Source: Odiellus spinosus
Taxonomy: Eukaryota > Arthropoda > Arachnida > Opiliones > Phalangiidae
DNA length: 64,000 nucleotides
Assembly (NCBI GenBank): GCA_963920705.1
Contig: OY987237.1
Location: 11,438,601 to 11,502,600 of the forward strand
Reading direction: 5' to 3'
Shown: positions 35,263 through 48,500 of the stretch, one piece after another
Layout of the letters: each line of letters begins with the position of its first letter
Position numbering within the stretch: the first letter of the stretch is position 1
Program-made: the position numbers and the translations under genes
The notes under the pieces: model-generated
What the model was told of the DNA's origin: nothing
Seen by the model: the letters and a program-made list of their open reading frames with translations, nothing else
The model's database searches: none

Positions 35263-35415
35263 CGAGGGGTCAGACACTCTTGAATTCGCTGTACACCTGA
35301 GTTCACTGAGTTCAGCTTTGACAGTACTCATATGAACTCTCAGTTCAGCTTTGATAGTGCAAAGAGTTAAAATTTTTGTACACCTGAACCTGAGTTCGTG
35401 AGTGTTTTCCCCTCG
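35263..35415 (+). mobile_element. CGAGGG-ended short MITE with 8-bp TSD
   Basis: This 153-bp element begins CCGAGGGGTCAGACACT and ends AGTGTTTTCCCCTCG. It is flanked by GAAAATCC at 35255-35262 and 35416-35423. An 8-bp duplication and C-G-rich short inverted ends suit a hAT-type non-autonomous element. The interior is rich in GAGTTC/GAACTC. Confidence 0.8.
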
Positions 35416-35549
35416 GAAAATCCACGCAGTAAACGCAATATCACTTTCTCACAGAGAATGTCAATATACCTTCTACACCAAATTGTTAATTGACTTAATT
35501 GTAAAAAACTCTATATACTAAGGTATGAATTCGTATATTTCATTCCTTA

Positions 35550-35554
<5 letters not shown>

Positions 35555-35593
<39 letters not shown>
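35555..35593. repeat. Poly-T tract of about 39 bases
   Basis: An uninterrupted T run. No adjoining retroelement body is recognised. Confidence 0.85.
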
Positions 35594-36134
35594 CCAAAAT
35601 ATGGTGAAGAAATGTGGCGCCAGTTTTTGGTAGGCACCCTCGTTTTCACCCAAGGCCAAATACGTTTATTTATCCTCCCTCCAATCGGTACAAGTGTAGA
35701 GTTTGTACAGCCCTTACTGATATCTCTTTCGAGGGTAGTTTTATCCGCTGATACTTACTTTTTCTCTACAAAATTATAAATGCCAGCTAAGACATACTTT
35801 AGTTTTAAAATATTCAGAACCGATAGCAAATATCTTAAAGGTAGAATAAATCCAGACAACAAATTATTTTTCTACCTATTTTGTCTTATTTTGACAAAAA
35901 AGTGGACTTTTTTCTAAAATTCTAGTAAAAAAAAATTTAATCTTCGGAAATTAGGCTTAACAAGGATCCCTGGAAGGTTTTAATCTTGCCGATATGGAGT
36001 GTTATGCCAATTACTTGAGAAGCGTGAGCTTTGCTTGACCAATTAAACATTCCAAACTAGGCTTAAAATGCTCTCAATCGCTTTTACTTGTTGGCCAGAC
36101 TGTGAGATATTAAACTCTTCTACTAATATCTTAG

Positions 36135-36425
36135 CAAGAAGGATCAGATAAGGAGAGGAAAAGTGGGAACGGCGCGGCTACTACTGCGTCGGCCTAAACT
36201 CCCACTCTGGGAGAACGAGGGAGAGACGGCGGTAGAGATGCTTCGTGGTAAATTGTTGTCACGTGGGTAAAACGAATCCTTTATGAGACGCGCTAGCTAG
36301 CGACCACGTGACAACAGTTTACCTCGAGAATTTCCTATCCCCCTTTCCACCCGAGTGGGAGGTTGGCTCTTCTCTCTCTAACTCGACGCAGCCCCACTTT
36401 TCCTCTCCTTATCTGATCCTTCTTG
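36135..36425 (+). mobile_element. Palindromic MITE, 7-bp TSD family, copy C
   Basis: This 291-bp element has the same ends as copy B and is flanked by ATCTTAG at 36128-36134 and 36426-36432. Its centre has the CGCTAGCTAGCG palindrome, as in copy A. The right flank (36440-36540) resembles a worn right half of the TTAA family, ending CATTCTCCCTTGAA, so copy C may have inserted into an older element. Confidence 0.9.
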
Positions 36426-36432
36426 ATCTTAG

Positions 36433-39400
36433 TAAGTTAAAATTCGATTTCTAGCTTAATGTTTGTAATTTATTTTACTAGTTAATAAGACTTAAAGATT
36501 CAGAAAATTACTCGTCGTGTTTCATTCATTCTCCCTTGAATCGTGCTTGAGAAACGTTTATGTAGAGCCCATTGTTACGCGATTTAATCTGTTGTCAATA
36601 TTAATTGTGCTGTCGAGTGTGTACCTGGATGTTTTGATTCCTCTCGTTATCACGGCTGTCACCTCTCACTATAGTTCAAAGTTCGACGCGATACGGTTTA
36701 AATTCCCGGAGAGCTTGATCGTCCTCTTGATTGAGTAGCTATAGACTTTAAATTACGCAGTAAACCTATCAATACTAAGAACGGGTTGTTGTCATCACGT
36801 ATCGATTAGATAATCTCATTTTTGCGTGAATTCAATTAGGGTTAATATTTTTCGATTTTGCGTTTACTTTTTCTGGAATTTTTGGGGTTTTGAACCGCAG
36901 TACTCTAGATAATCGTGTCCGTTATCTTTAGAACAATGGATATTTATTTATCAACGTATTAAATTGAAATATCGATTAACTGTTGTAATTTATATTCCAG
37001 GACTATGACGCTACATTTAAATTTGTCCGCGTACATTAACTTGATAAGGAACCATCTTCAGAATCCCCTATTTTGGTGGCTTAAATCCTTGTCAACTTCC
37101 ATTAAAGTCAATTATCTTTTTGAAAAGGGTATAAGGATCCCTCTTAATATCTAAACAAGGTGACCAAACGATCAGAAATTTTGAAAATGGTACCTTAAAA
37201 AGTCGGAGAATTTTAAAAAAGGTTACCGAATGGTCTGGGAACAGAAAATAGGTACAAATAGGTCAGAAAAGGTCAATTAACTTAAATTGGTTCATAAAGG
37301 TCCGCAAAAGGCTAGGAAATTTTTGAAAATGGTTCCTTGGAGGATGTGCTTAAGTTCGGAAAACATAAAATAGGTTCAATTTGTTGGTTAATATTGAAAT
37401 AACGTGATAACCCTAAATTAAACCGTCCATTTTTTATTAACGGAATTTTACAATAATTTTGTTCGATATTCAATGCATTTGATCACTCTATCACTTATTT
37501 TAGACCCTGAACATTTGGTTTTCCATGAATTTACATATCATTTAACCGATAAAATAATCAGGAGGATATAGGGTTATCTTGATAATTTAATATGTATATA
37601 TTAATAAATAAATCACGCGGTTAGTTCCCAGATTTATATCAGACATTCGGGTCGAATTACCCGAAAACACGCAATTTTCCAATATTTTCTACGATTTGAA
37701 CTGTTGAACTCTTAAAATTGAAGTCCGGGCTCTTTTAAGACTTGGTTTTGAACTTGGTATTGCTTAACGTAGTTAGATTTCTATTTTTTTTTTTTAATTT
37801 AGTTTAGTTGTTTAACAATTGACTATCTATAACATTTTTATTTCTTTTTAACTCCTCCCGGAGATTTTTCTTCTCTTTAGTAGTTATTGACTAAAAATTG
37901 TCTAGTTAGCCCCCGTGACTATGTCTAGCCCTTACTGAAACGCCATTCTATATGGGTAAACACTCTTGTTTAAGACCTTTGTTTTTGGAAAAGGTTTATA
38001 TATTGGTCTATTTCCAGAACTCTGCCATTTTAATAGTTTACTGACAATCAGTAGATGGCGCATTGATACGTATTGAATTTAAGTAACGTGATATTGATTT
38101 TCACTCAATTTTTAAATGGCCGCGCTCTAGAAAAATAAAACCCGGATTCCATACATCTACGTGTTTTTGCGATTGACGTCAGAGGTTGCTTAACCTGTCT
38201 CTCTCAGCTAACCTTGGTGTTGCGAAGAATTACAAAGGTTGTAAACTGAAACTACCCCTGGGGGACGGACAGGCCGACCATATTATACCCCCCACCCCAA
38301 ACGACAGTTCTATCGGACAGTCTGATTGAATCTTTAAGAAGGCCTTTATTTTATATTTAGCCTAGCATGTTGTTTCTGCTTTGGACAATGCGCAGCCTGG
38401 CGCGATGTTATATAGTAGGCGGTAACTATATACCTTATTTTTTCCCGTAGATTGAGCGAAGCTGACGTAGTGAGCGTATACACTTTCCTTTTTATTCTCA
38501 TTTCTTTCTTTCTAACTTCCTTCCTACCCACTTTTTATATCATCCGCCTTCGCCGCGTAAGCAATTGACCTTCTGGAAGCTTTGGATCCTTTCCCATCGA
38601 TTCCCAATTACTTTTATTGGTCGATCTCGATGTGTATATACCGAAATAGAATAAAAATTGCTACGTATATACGAAGTCCATTGGATGGGTTATTTTGCTC
38701 TTTAAAAGGGCAACTCTCGTTTAAAATAACATTTTAAATGATTGTCATTTATCATTCGACTTTGGAGTTCGTCGTCTTGTTTTGTCTAGCTCTCAGTGAG
38801 ATATGTTTAAAACTAAAAGGTGAATTTACGGGAGGGTTGCCCTTTAAATTTAGGGTCATTATGGAAAATAGAATAAGCGCGTCGTTGTCGAAGCCCAGGT
38901 TTTAAATTTTGCTGTTATAATCTAATTTAATGAATTGTCGAAAATTACGACATCAATATGAAGTGAGATCCGTAACATTTCAAGTGATAATGAAATAAGA
39001 AAGTTGAAATGTCGGAAATGATTCTTCAATAGATTTAGACCATACTGCAGGATGGTGTAGAATGTTGTTCGTTTTGTTTTGTATTGAAAAATTATTTAAA
39101 AACGTCGATCGTATACAGAAACACTGTTTATTGCTGCTTATGTCTCTATAGTTTCGACTATTTTCCTATATGTTCCTTATTTATTTTTATTCAAGATTTC
39201 ATTCCTATTTGCGCATTTCCACTGGTCAGTATTAAATTTTAGGCATAGAAGCTATCGATTTTTCTTTTATTATATCTTTAGCCATATTTTTCTCATTTCA
39301 TTGTCACTTTAAAGGGTGGTATTAAATTGTCAATTTATTAATATATTGGGTTATGGCTCGGTGTTTTTTTAGGATCAGTTTTCTTTGTGGGTGTATACCA

Positions 39401-40442
39401 ACGACGGTGAGGAACAAGGGGGTGTTAATGTTACCATAATTTGCGTAATTGCCAGGCGTCCTGTTTGAATAATATTTTTTTTTTATTTAGTTCAGAATTA
39501 ATATCGTCCCACACTAAAACGGTATTAGAGTAACTTTCAGTTCCCTTAATAATAAAATAATCCTTTAAAAAGTATTAATTTTTATTAAATTTGTTTCAAG
39601 TCACCGAGACTCTCGGGAAAGCTTAGTTGAACCAAATAATAGTATTTAATATTTTAGGCCTTCTCTAAAAGGCTGAGTAAGTAATTATTTATTTCAGTAC
39701 TTATCAACCTGCTTATTTATTTGGATCGAGGATCGATGGGTACATTAAATTTAAATTAAGAAAAAAATGAAACAGCTTTTGTAATTATTTTTAAAATATG
39801 CGCTTCAAATTATATGAATATAATATTTTTTCTACAATGTTTAGGTAATATTTTAGTCTTTATTTTATTTTATCAAGTGGGCATGACTGGCCAGTCCTCG
39901 AATCGCAGTGGGGTAGGCTAACAAAACGCGAGCGGAAAGCCAACATCGGCATAGCAGCGCCGCACCCTTTTTGTCTCCCATATCATACCAGATGGGAGAC
40001 ACCAATTCATTAAGGAACTGGCATACCCGCCCCATAGATACGAGGATAGGGGCTGTCATTCTTAGTCGTGGGTCTCGAGGCGATAAGTTGATGACCACGT
40101 ACGGAGGGTCAACTCATCCAGTGGGGCTGAGAGAGAGAAATATCGCGGGAATTGGAATTTTCATTCTTCTCTCTCTCTAAAGTGGGGTAGCCGAGCCAAT
40201 AAAAAGCTCGGGTTATCATCGCTCTACTTACGTTTTCACCCGGGAAGGGGGGATGCTTGTCCAAAAGATTTAGAAATAATTTCCCTAGGCCTATCCACGA
40301 TTTTAAGGTGTAAACGAAATGTTTAGGATGTCGGTTCTAGGAATGGCTGAAACCCATAGGGAACGAATACATTTATAGGTTTACATTTATTTCCTCCATG
40401 TTATTGACGAACTAAGGCTTTATAAAAGCCTTTCGCCAAAAT
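36433..40442. other. Gene-poor stretch with a CTCF-like site and a GC-rich hairpin block
   Basis: No protein gene is supported. TAGATGGCGC at 38052-38061 matches the core of the insect CTCF motif. TGACGTCA occurs near 38175. A less AT-rich block with hairpins lies at 39870-40260. Confidence 0.35.
39870..40260. other. GC-richer block with strong hairpins, function unknown
   Basis: In an AT-rich desert this block has clearly higher GC. GTCTCCCAT at 39973-39981 pairs with ATGGGAGAC at 39992-40000 over a 10-base loop. GAGAGAGAA at 40131-40139 pairs with TTCTCTCTC near 40167. Neither strand gives a recognisable protein. It may be a mobile element remnant or a structured RNA. Confidence 0.4.
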
Positions 40443-40594
40443 CGAGGGGTTAGACACTCTTGAATTCGCTGTACACTGAGTTCAGCTTTGACAGTGTATT
40501 GAGTTCGAACTCTTTTGAACTTAGAGTTCAGCTTTGATAGTTCAAAGAGCTCAAAAATTTTGTACACTCGAGTTAACGAGTGTCTGCCCCCTCG
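40443..40594 (+). mobile_element. CGAGGG-ended short MITE with 8-bp TSD
   Basis: This 152-bp element begins CGAGGGGTTAGACACTC and ends GAGTGTCTGCCCCCTCG. It is flanked by GCCAAAAT at 40435-40442 and 40595-40602, an exact 8-bp duplication. The inverted ends match over about 17 bases, and the interior shares AATTCGCTGTACAC and AGTTCAGCTTTGA with the 35263 copy. Confidence 0.85.
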
Positions 40595-41278
40595 GCCAAA
40601 ATTTTGGATATATTATTTGTAAAGTTTACCAGCATTAAGCATTTTGAAGCTTTTTGAGCCAAGGTCTCCCTAAAATTGATTGTAGATAGTCTTCTACGAA
40701 CGAACATTTTATTTTTATTTTAGGATAATCCCTGGAATAAATTATACGTAGTACCATCCTATCATCCTCAACGTTCACTATCAATAGCAAAATATGAATA
40801 ATGAATACCCAATTTTTTTATTTGGGGATTAATCAAGCGAAACGTAACATTTAAAATTCTCATAGCGAACAGGAAATTATTTATTAAACCGTATAAGAAA
40901 AGTGACTCTGCAACAAGAACAATAACCCCAATTATTCTTTTTAATATAAATTTTTGTTCGTTTTTTTGTCGCTTTTCTACTTGAATAATGATAGAGATGA
41001 TTCGATGTGTATCCCTAATTTTGAAAAAGGAAAAAGTTCCAAATAACAAGTCTATGAAAAACGACGTTTTGGTTGAAGGGAAACTCTCGTAAAATGATTT
41101 TCTATGGAACGGTTTTAACTCGTAGAAGAAATTTAAACGTATCTCAAAATTTTGCGGCTCTAGGTTGAAACTTCGAAATGAAAATGGTAAAATTGTACAA
41201 AGTTGTAAATGCTACTGAAAGTCGAAAATGTGTAAAGAAATTATTTAATTTTTGAGAGATTTTAAAATTGTAATCTAA

Positions 41279-41718
41279 AGGGAGAATGCAACCTAAAAAC
41301 CAGTGATTTTTTTTTTATCGATTCCTTATTTTTTAAATAGGTCTAATCTAACAGTTAAAAAATTTACAAACTAATATTAAACTAGAAATAAATTTAAAAC
41401 GTACTCGGAAAATAGGCTTAGCTGGATTCGTGGAGATCACCCGAACTCCCCATATAAGGATTAGCGACCAATGACATTAATCGATGGATCTTATATCGGG
41501 AATGCAGGATCTCCATGATCAATGACATTTGTCGCTACTCCTTATACGGTGAGTTAAGGATATTTCCATGAATTCAGCTAAGCCTATTTTCCGAGTAAGT
41601 TTTAAATTTATTTCTAGTTTGATATTTGTTTGTAATTTTTTTTTTTTACTATTGGATTGGGCCTATTTAAACGATAAGGAATCGATCAAAAATCACTTGT
41701 TGTTACGTTGCATTCTCC
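41279..41718. mobile_element. Palindromic TTAA-family MITE, copy 2
   Basis: This element of about 440 bp begins AAGGGAGAATGCAACC and ends GTTGCATTCTCC. It shares the inverted halves of the 31059 copy (TCGATTCCTTAT, CAAACTAATATTAAACTAG, TAGGCTTAGCTGGATTC) and its central CGACCAATGACATT/CATTTGTCGC pair. The TTAA duplication is worn: CTAA on the left and no TTAA directly after the right end. Confidence 0.75.
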
Positions 41719-44213
41719 AAAGTAAATCTAAAGACTTTTAAGAAATGGAGATGATGATTTGTAGTTGTTAGATTCCCGCTGATTATTGGCAATATAAACT
41801 TGAAAATAGCTAAGCTCCGATGAATTCCAATAGAAGGACCCGAGAAGGACCGGAGGCTCTTTGAATTTTCTACTCGTTTTATTGGAAAGTCGCCCAAAAA
41901 ATAAGTTATCAAAGCTTTAGAAGAATAGAACTGGATTTTGCCTTCGTTCTATCGCAACCCTTTTAAACCCCTGTTTTAGACCGGCTTCCAATGTAGTTGT
42001 AAAATAACGGGAATCGCTATAAAGGCGCCTTTTCACGTTCCTCAGATTCTTCAAAACCAGGGAGAATTGCTTGTCAAATGTACTCATTAGAGCCGCGAAA
42101 TTATTATTAATATTATAGAGTAATCAAATACTATTAATTTACAATGTCCGTACGTGCGTAAGTCCGAAACGTTTCTTACAATGTTCTAGAAGGCTCCAAA
42201 AAAATCTGGGGAGGTGTAGAAAATTATGGAAAGGTCTTGAAAGTTCTAGAAAATTATGGAAAGCTATGGAAAATTTGCGTATTTCATTAAATAATTGAAC
42301 ATTTATCATTTTAAAATAAAGATAATACCAGCAGCTCGACTTCAAATAAACGTGTTTAAGGGCCTTGTTGCCCACGCCAAAATGTCAGTGGTTCGTGATT
42401 TGTTAGTTTCGTTTGTGAAGGCACCTTTTAAAGCCTCTTATATTGTGAGCTTCCAATATATATATATATTTTTTGGGGAGCTATATGCAGCAGTTAAGGT
42501 CTCCACTCACCAGTTGGCCGTTTATTTTATGGCTCCGATGGAAAACGGAGTAATTTATTTTATCTTTTGGGTGGACTGATCGAGCCTATCTGGCTTTTCC
42601 TATCTCTTTTTACCTGAGCCGAGCTTTTCCGCTAGACCAGGTACTATTAAAAGAATAAGTCGTCGCGATAAACCAAGATATAAACCCGGGCCCAATCCCT
42701 GGTAACAAAATAGTTGGATAAATCGTAGGAAAACGCCTACGTATACGTCTAGCTAACGTCTATACGCTTCTTGAATCTTCGTTTGTAACGTTAATGACAT
42801 TAAACGCCTCAACGTTTCTTCTTAATTTACAGTTACAGTAATTAACAAATTCGCGATTTTAACCCACTAAGCCTAACTTCTTTTTAATACGGATAAAAAT
42901 GACAGAAAATCTACGGCTAATCAACGAGCGTTTAATTTTTAATCGATTTACACTGAGTATAGTTCGCGAACTTTGAACTAAAATCACCGTGAAAACTTTG
43001 AGTTTTCATGTTATTTACGCATATTTTAACAGCCCAAATTGATTAAAATAACTTGTTATTAGACTAGTCTAGTATCCCTAAAGGCTGTCTGAGCCTGTCT
43101 CGAGTCAAGATCTTCAAAATATTGATTATTTATGATTAAATATTAACAAAATTAAATGGAATTCCATTAAAATTTCTGTTAATAATTGAAGAACATTTTA
43201 TTAAATTAATATACCATCTGGAGTTAGTTACTTTAAGCATAAATTAATATTTTATTTAAAATAAACATCCCAGTTTCTCTTTAAAAGAGACAAGACCTCA
43301 TACGCGCTTTGACTTATTTCGTAATCTTGAGTAATTCCTTATAGTATCATCCCTCTCTGCCTTTATAGGGGAATTTTTCTATTTTCATTTCCAGAAAATT
43401 TAATCTTTGAGCCGTGTAGGGAAATCCAATTGGGTCTGGATTATAACGACAAGGACCATTTTCGAGCCAGTCTCTCTGATTAGAAACCGGTCAACTTGAA
43501 GAACTTACCCGAATTTACCTCTTAGTCGCGACCCTATTAGTCAAATCAACATAAAAAAAAAATAGTCTCCTATCGTTCATTGAACAAGCCTGGGAAGGAG
43601 TGCTTTATGATTTGCCGTGGTCAATAGTTTTAACATGGAATGTTTTTTATCAAAAATTTGTCTCTATATGTTTGAAGTCATTCTTGCCTTTACCATTCTC
43701 TTGACAGACAAAATTCAAAACTATAAGCTTACGATATGAATGAGGAAACTGTTCTTTTTATATATAATATTGTAATTCTACATTTATACTAGAAACGCAA
43801 GGGGATAAAATAGTTTATGGGATGGCAGGGCAGAAGGGGGGTGACAAGGTAAAGCTGGTTTTTTGCTTCTACACGCTTTTCGATTTTTCGAACGTAGTTT
43901 TGCGTACCAAGTGCATCCAATACACGTTTGGAATATTAAATATTGTTTTTGCATCGAAGCGAGAAAGAAAAAAAAAAAACGCCGTCGGCTCCGCGTAGTA
44001 ATTTATTTACCCATATTATAGAAAGCAGCCGCTCCAATAATGCTATATTTAGGAAAAGTTTGCCATTGCTTTGTTTGCGCCAAAAATTGGGAATAATTTA
44101 TTGAGAAACCATATGGGTATACTTGAAGATAACTTTTGTAATAGTCAAATAGTTCACCCACGCTTTCTTTGTATGTTTTTTAACATACTAACGTAAGTTA
44201 AATTAGAGAAATC

Positions 44214-44355
44214 CGAGGGTCTGACACTTGAGCACTCAGATGTACAAAATGTTTGAACTCTTTGCTTAACTCGGAGTTCACAAGAGTTCGAATTCTTTGT
44301 ACAGTCGAAGCTGAACTGATGGTGTACAAGACAATCGAGAGTGACGTCCCCCTCG
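44214..44355 (-). mobile_element. CGAGGG-ended short MITE with near-perfect 8-bp TSD
   Basis: This 142-bp element begins CGAGGGTCTGACACT and ends GACGTCCCCCTCG. It is flanked by GAGAAATC at 44206-44213 and GCGAAATC at 44356-44363, seven of eight bases alike. The interior has the same GAACTC, GTACAAAATGTTTGAAC and GAAGCTGAAC words as its relatives. Confidence 0.75.
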
Positions 44356-45278
44356 GCGAAATCTTCGGGATTAACTGTGTTGTTAATCTCAAAAAAAGTT
44401 CCATTTTACTTAAACATAGCATGAATACTCGCTTAACTGCATACGGCCTCTAAGAAAGGTGGTATGGTAAGAATCGAGATAGCACCTTATAAAATATCTC
44501 GTACTTCTATTAAACTTCGATCGAGCAAATGACTGCCATTCCTGTCTAAATTCGTCTTCGGGATAATTTCTCAATAACTAGTTTTATACCAATTAGATTT
44601 AACATAATGTAACAGTTCGCATCGGCTTAACCTCCGAGGTATTTTCGACTATCCTATAGAATTAATGGGATAGAAAACGCCCGCAGAAGTTTTCCAACCC
44701 AAATTACTATTCTATCAAAATTTAAGGGTGTTTTTTTTAAGCAGATCCTCGCGAAACGTGCCATTATTCAATCAAGTAATTTTTAACTTTGAAACTTTGG
44801 CCCACTATTAAGTTTGTACCCTTTTTGTATCGGATGAGACGATTCCTCATACTCATTAAGCAAATTTGATTAATTAAAATGTTAGCGCCTTATCCGCGTG
44901 ACTTAAGGGCACGTCTGTCGTTAAAATGTATCAGTGTTAGCTTTACGAGCGAAACTAAAGACCTTATTTCCACTGGGCGATTTTTGAGTGTTTTTCACAT
45001 ATTTTAGCTGAAAAAAAAAAAATAAAAAAATCTTCGTTTGTTTTGTGAAATTCGCGTTGTGTTTCTATTATTGCGTTTTTGCAACACAGTTGATTTGAAG
45101 TAGAGTTACTGATTATTATCAATTAATACGATACTTCATTAACAAAATCGCTGTTTTTTTAATTGAATGATTTAAAAATATACACAATACGAAAGAAGAT
45201 ATATTCCCTCGAGGCGAGAGCTTCCGGACTGACTCTAAAATACCATAGTTGGGTACGTTTTTAGGGTCTACCTTGGGA

Positions 45279-45569
45279 CAAGAAGGATCAGACAAGGAGA
45301 GGAAAAGTGCGGACGGCGCAGTTCCTACTGCGTCGGCCTAAACTCCCACTCTGGGAGAACGGGGGTAGAGATGTTTCGTGGTAAAATGTTGTCACGTGGG
45401 TAAAACGGATCCTTTATCAGCTTCGTAGTAGCCAACGACGCTAGTGACCACGTGACAACAGTTTACCTCGAGAATTTCCTATCCTCCTTTCCACCCGAGT
45501 GGGAGGTTGGCTCTTCTCTCTCTAACTCAAGGCAGCCCTACTTTTCCTCTCCTTGTCTGATCCTTCTTG
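45279..45569 (+). mobile_element. Palindromic MITE, 7-bp TSD family, copy D
   Basis: This 291-bp element has ends CAAGAAGGATCAGACAAGG and its reverse complement, and is flanked by CTTGGGA at 45272-45278 and 45570-45576. It is closest to copy B (same CTTCGTAGTAGCCAACGACG centre), but both ends carry C where B has T at the fifteenth position. Confidence 0.9.
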
Positions 45570-45576
45570 CTTGGGA

Positions 45577-48500
45577 CTTGGGTAACAGGGAATAATGCTG
45601 TTTTCCCATGTTCTTATGTGCTGTAATCAGTGCTATTGAGATAAAAATAGATTTTCCTTTGATATTCATTAATTTGAAACAATATTGATTGAGTTTTAGA
45701 AGCGTACGTCTCCAATGACTCTTAATGGTGATGGTATTTAATTTCATTTTAAATACGTATTTTTAATTAAAATCGTCGCGTTCCACTTGTTTTACTTTAA
45801 AAGGGCTTTGATTTATGTTTAAACAGCTTTATTATTAATTTTCTTAGCAATTTCATTTCCAATACAAATAGTTTTATTTTTGATTAACTCGAACAAGAGT
45901 ATTTAAAAATTAACGAGGATTAAATTTACTCCGAATTTCGAAGAAGTTTTGTTAATTCTCTCGAAACTGCGCGGCGATATTATAAATTTTATTTGATTTT
46001 TTTAAGACAATATAAGTCGGCCAAAAATTGAAAGCCCGGAAATATCTCTTCGGTAATGGAGGCAAATCTTAGTTAAGCTGGCTTTAAGTACTTTTCCGTC
46101 GTATAGTATAGTATGATTGAGATGTCAGTACCTTCGAAGTAAGGTTCACCATATTTCTTTAAGAATACAAAGTCTCAGGCATAGTGGAGACCATATGAAT
46201 TTGTATTGAAAACTTTAAACCATTTTGCAACCCGGGAAAAAAATTGACCCGAATTTATTGACCATCTTTTTCTATTTTTCTCCCAATCTATTTTCTGGAA
46301 AGTGGGACCCCCCCCCCCCCCTTCTACCTAAATAACGAGACTAAGGCACAAAAAGTTCCAAAATATGTTTTATGGATAGGTTTTTGAAGAAAAAGTGAAG
46401 TAAAAATTGTGTTTTTTATTACCCGGAAATTGGGTTCGAATGTACTGTACCTTTAAAGGGATAATGTATCTTAACCACAAGTAATTTTTTTTATTGGTTC
46501 CTTATCGTTTAAATAGGCCTATTCCATCAGTAAAATAATTCAGAAACAAATATTAACCAACAACTTTAAAAATCAGGATAAAAAAACTTGCGCGAGTGAC
46601 TTGATTAGGCTTAGGGCTAAACTAAAAGGGAGAATGCAGCCCAATAATTTCTACTTAAAATCACAATTCTAATAAAATATACGAATTTAGGAACCTCAGA
46701 AACAGGCTTGGTGCGAGGCTTAGCGGCTAATAGTGTTAAAACTTTGCGTCACAATGGTCTCTTTGGGGTTTAGCTTCATTATGGCTTGACCATCTTGTTT
46801 TTTACCAAGTTTAACAACTTAGGAGTGAGAAAGACAGAAAAAATGTTACTTTATAAAACCTTTTTTTTTTTATTACTTTTTCCCGGGTTTTAAACGTATT
46901 TGTCCTTATTTAATTTTGACATCGCCGTGTATATTTCCAAGCGAAGCTGAAATTCTGGGCGTCTTTATTACTGAGAACTGCGACTTGATTTATTCAAAAG
47001 CTTAAAATTAGGGCTCTTATATTTCGAATTTTTATACCACCATAATTTTACTTTTCAACGCGTTCAATCTTGAATGGATCCTAACTTTACATTATAAAAC
47101 AGAGATTTATATAGGAATTTAACTCTCTTGCAAGGTTTTAAAAGAAATAACTGAGTTACCTTCTGTAAAATAAATTCCAGGGATAAAATGGAACCCTTAG
47201 TTATAATCATGAGATAAGATTAACGCTTGGATTAATTCAACTACTATTGTACAGCAACAGATTTAACATTCGATATTAATCCGCTTTGAAAATTATTTGT
47301 GTGAAAGGGAGGGTGAAGAAGAAAAAGAAGTTACGCAAAAAACTAAACCTGTAGGGGCTTTTTTTATGGATTATAATTATTGTTACAAAAGAAGTTCAAA
47401 CAAACATCTTTCTTATCATTTTTTTAAAAGTATTAAATTTTAAAACTTGCCCTCTTCATTTTCTTCTTGAAGTTCTTGAAGTCCCTGCGGTCTTTTGTTG
47501 TGTATATTCTTACGAAGATTGTATAATTTTCTTTTTTAGACGTTACAATAATGTCTGGTTTTGATCCTTAACAAAATTATCTTTCAAGAATATCAAGTTC
47601 ATATTGACCGAAGATATTCTTTAATATGACGTGACATGATTTCATGTTTTGAATATCCTCCCATTTTTGTAAGTAGGAGTTCCAAACATTTAGGAACCCT
47701 CCCATAAAGGGTAAACTTAGGCTTTAAGTGCTCGTTGTGAAGAGTAGTTGTCACAGGCTATTTCTTCTCTGTAACGTCTAATATGGCGTATCAACGCGTC
47801 TCCAATTTTCCCAACTCTTTTTAAATCAACGTGTACTTCATAAACATCTAGTAATTCCGATTAAAATTAAAATTCGAGGATTTGTATAGGTCTAGTTCAA
47901 ATTAAAGAAGATAGTGAGAATGTTAGAATTTTATTCTTGAAAAAATGAAAATTGCTTACCGAGAAAAGCAAAATATGTTAAGGGTCAAAATCTTGACGCG
48001 ATGATTGATATGAAATCGGGATCCAGTCCCAAGGAGCTCTTTCTTAAAATTAATAATCAAAGTTGTCAAAAATCTTGAATTACTTCTACCCTCATCGCTA
48101 TCCCGATACCGATAGGCAAGCGATGGAAAATATAATCACTAAGTTGAAGTGGTTTAGAATTTGGTCATTATAATTTCTAAATATGGGCGATTTTTAGGAC
48201 CCCGTGAAGAAAGAAAAATTAAAATAATATTTATAAAAATTAAACAATTCTTTAAGTTAAAGTACTAAAGGTAGGGTTAATATTTTAAAAACGCTTAATC
48301 AATATGAACTTAGGAAGATTGCAATAAATATATTTATGTTAGCGTAACTACTTTTTCCGGGTTGGGAGGTGTTTCTTACGCCAGGTTTTGTTATCTTTAT
48401 TTAAAGAGGTCTCCATTGTTAATAGACTTAGATTTCATCGACAAATTAACATCGTATCTTTGGTCGTCGTGACACTTATTACTAAGAGAATTTATGCCAC

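Noticed and set aside
36517..36738. 73-codon hydrophobic frame after MITE copy C
   Set aside because: It begins within a remnant resembling the TTAA element family and has no other support.
42295..42579. Plus-strand 94-codon frame with a hydrophobic middle
   Set aside because: Hydrophobic frames are common in AT-rich noncoding DNA. There is no family resemblance or flanking splice signal.
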